A stretch of 5,768 nucleotides of DNA. Source: Magnetococcales bacterium (GTDB taxonomy: Bacteria > Pseudomonadota > Magnetococcia > Magnetococcales > JADFYX01). The notes beneath the pieces are model-generated. The model did no database searches. It saw only the letters and a program-made list of their open reading frames with translations, and was not told the DNA's origin. Positions 5,393-5,768 of this stretch are shown piece by piece. The stretch is taken from assembly GCA_015232795.1 (NCBI GenBank), contig JADFYX010000163.1:1-5768 (forward strand), written 5' to 3'. Within the stretch, counting starts at the first letter, position 1. The number at the start of each line of letters is the position of its first letter. The position numbers and the translations under genes were made by a program.

Positions 5393-5768
5393 TTATTCCT
5401 TTGGGGTTTTGATGTTATCCATAATACGGCTACTGCTATGTCCTTCTACGAGAGGGATCAAGGCTATCTGACCTCCCCAGGCTTTCACTTGGGCTGCACC
5501 GACAACGGTATCCTCAGTATAGTCGGCCCCTTTTGCTAAAATATCAGGCTTAACTGCGTTAATAAGGTTCATTGGGGTATCTTCATCAAAAAGAATAACC
5601 ATATCAACAGAAGCCATTGCTGCAAGTACTCTGGCCCGGTCTTTTTCATGGATGATGGGCCGGGATGGACCTTTTAATTTGCGTACTGATTTGTCGGTAT
5701 TAAGACCAATAATCAACCTAGAACCTAAATTTCGCGCATCTTCCATATATGTTACATGTCCAGTATGG
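5393..5768 (-). CDS. hldE: D-glycero-beta-D-manno-heptose 1-phosphate nucleotidyltransferase, 3' part (HldE/RfaE2 type)
   Basis: The 5' end lies beyond the right edge; 124 C-terminal residues are visible. The domain transfers AMP from ATP to D-glycero-beta-D-manno-heptose 1-phosphate, giving the ADP-heptose that HldD epimerises. The first visible residues are H-T-G-H (codons 5767-5756), the HxGH nucleotide-binding signature of the cytidylyltransferase-like superfamily. The ATG at 5746 is therefore an internal methionine, not the start. Downstream come R-L-I-I-G-L-N-T-D, L-K-G-P-S-R-P (the K-G-x-x-R-P loop), D-x-V-I-L-F-D-E-D-T-P, K-P-D-I-L-A-K-G-A-D-Y, and E-G-H-S-S-S-R-I near the end, all in HldE order. 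Whether this is the C-terminal half of a bifunctional HldE fused to the ribokinase-like kinase, or a stand-alone RfaE2/HldC, cannot be seen here. It precedes hldD by 7 bases, at the upstream end of the visible operon. Confidence 0.93.
   Translation of the reverse strand, partial: HTGHVTYMEDARNLGSRLIIGLNTDKSVRKLKGPSRPIIHEKDRARVLAAMASVDMVILFDEDTPMNLINAVKPDILAKGADYTEDTVVGAAQVKAWGGQIALIPLVEGHSSSRIMDNIKTPKE
5397..5401 (-). promoter_or_regulatory. ribosome-binding site for hldD inside the end of hldE
   Basis: On the - strand AAGGA is formed by the final Lys-Glu codons of hldE, 11 bases before the hldD ATG at 5385. The spacing is a little long but it is the only purine-rich block there, and it ties hldD initiation to the end of hldE translation. 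Confidence 0.5.

Overview
The window looks like chromosomal DNA of a Gram-negative, heptose-containing LPS producer, most likely a proteobacterium. The evidence is a complete set of inner-core heptose genes and a mitochondrial/alphaproteobacterial-style class I cytochrome c. The DNA is moderately AT-rich by eye. I cannot name the genus. I see no rRNA, tRNA, CRISPR array, insertion sequence or phage gene.

The layout is two convergent gene groups meeting near 2310. The left half (about 1-2305, + strand) carries three genes. The first encodes an exported or lipid-anchored protein with a zincin-type HEFQH motif and no recognised family (21-731). After a 143-base gap comes a membrane-anchored mono-heme cytochrome c (875-1303). 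Nine bases further on is a polytopic UPF0104/LPG_synthase_TM-type membrane protein (1313-2305). A nested inverted repeat with A/T tracts on both sides (2291-2334) lies over the two facing stop codons and looks like a shared bidirectional terminator.

The right half (2313-5768, - strand, transcribed right to left) is a tightly packed LPS inner-core heptose operon. It contains the 3' part of hldE/rfaE2 (heptose-1-phosphate nucleotidyltransferase, running off the right edge), hldD (ADP-heptose 6-epimerase), waaF (heptosyltransferase II) and waaC (heptosyltransferase I). Spacings are 7 bases, 2 bases and a 4-base ATGA overlap, so translation is probably coupled. Together these genes make the activated sugar, ADP-L-glycero-D-manno-heptose, and add the first two heptoses to Kdo-lipid A on the cytoplasmic face of the inner membrane. 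The kinase half, the gmhA/gmhB steps and the Kdo transferase are not in view.

Most of the window is orthodox. The parts worth a second look are the unassigned HExxH protein, an apparent insertion of about nine residues with two histidines beside the cytochrome's axial methionine, the terminator built into the last codons of waaC, and the flippase-like membrane protein facing the LPS operon.
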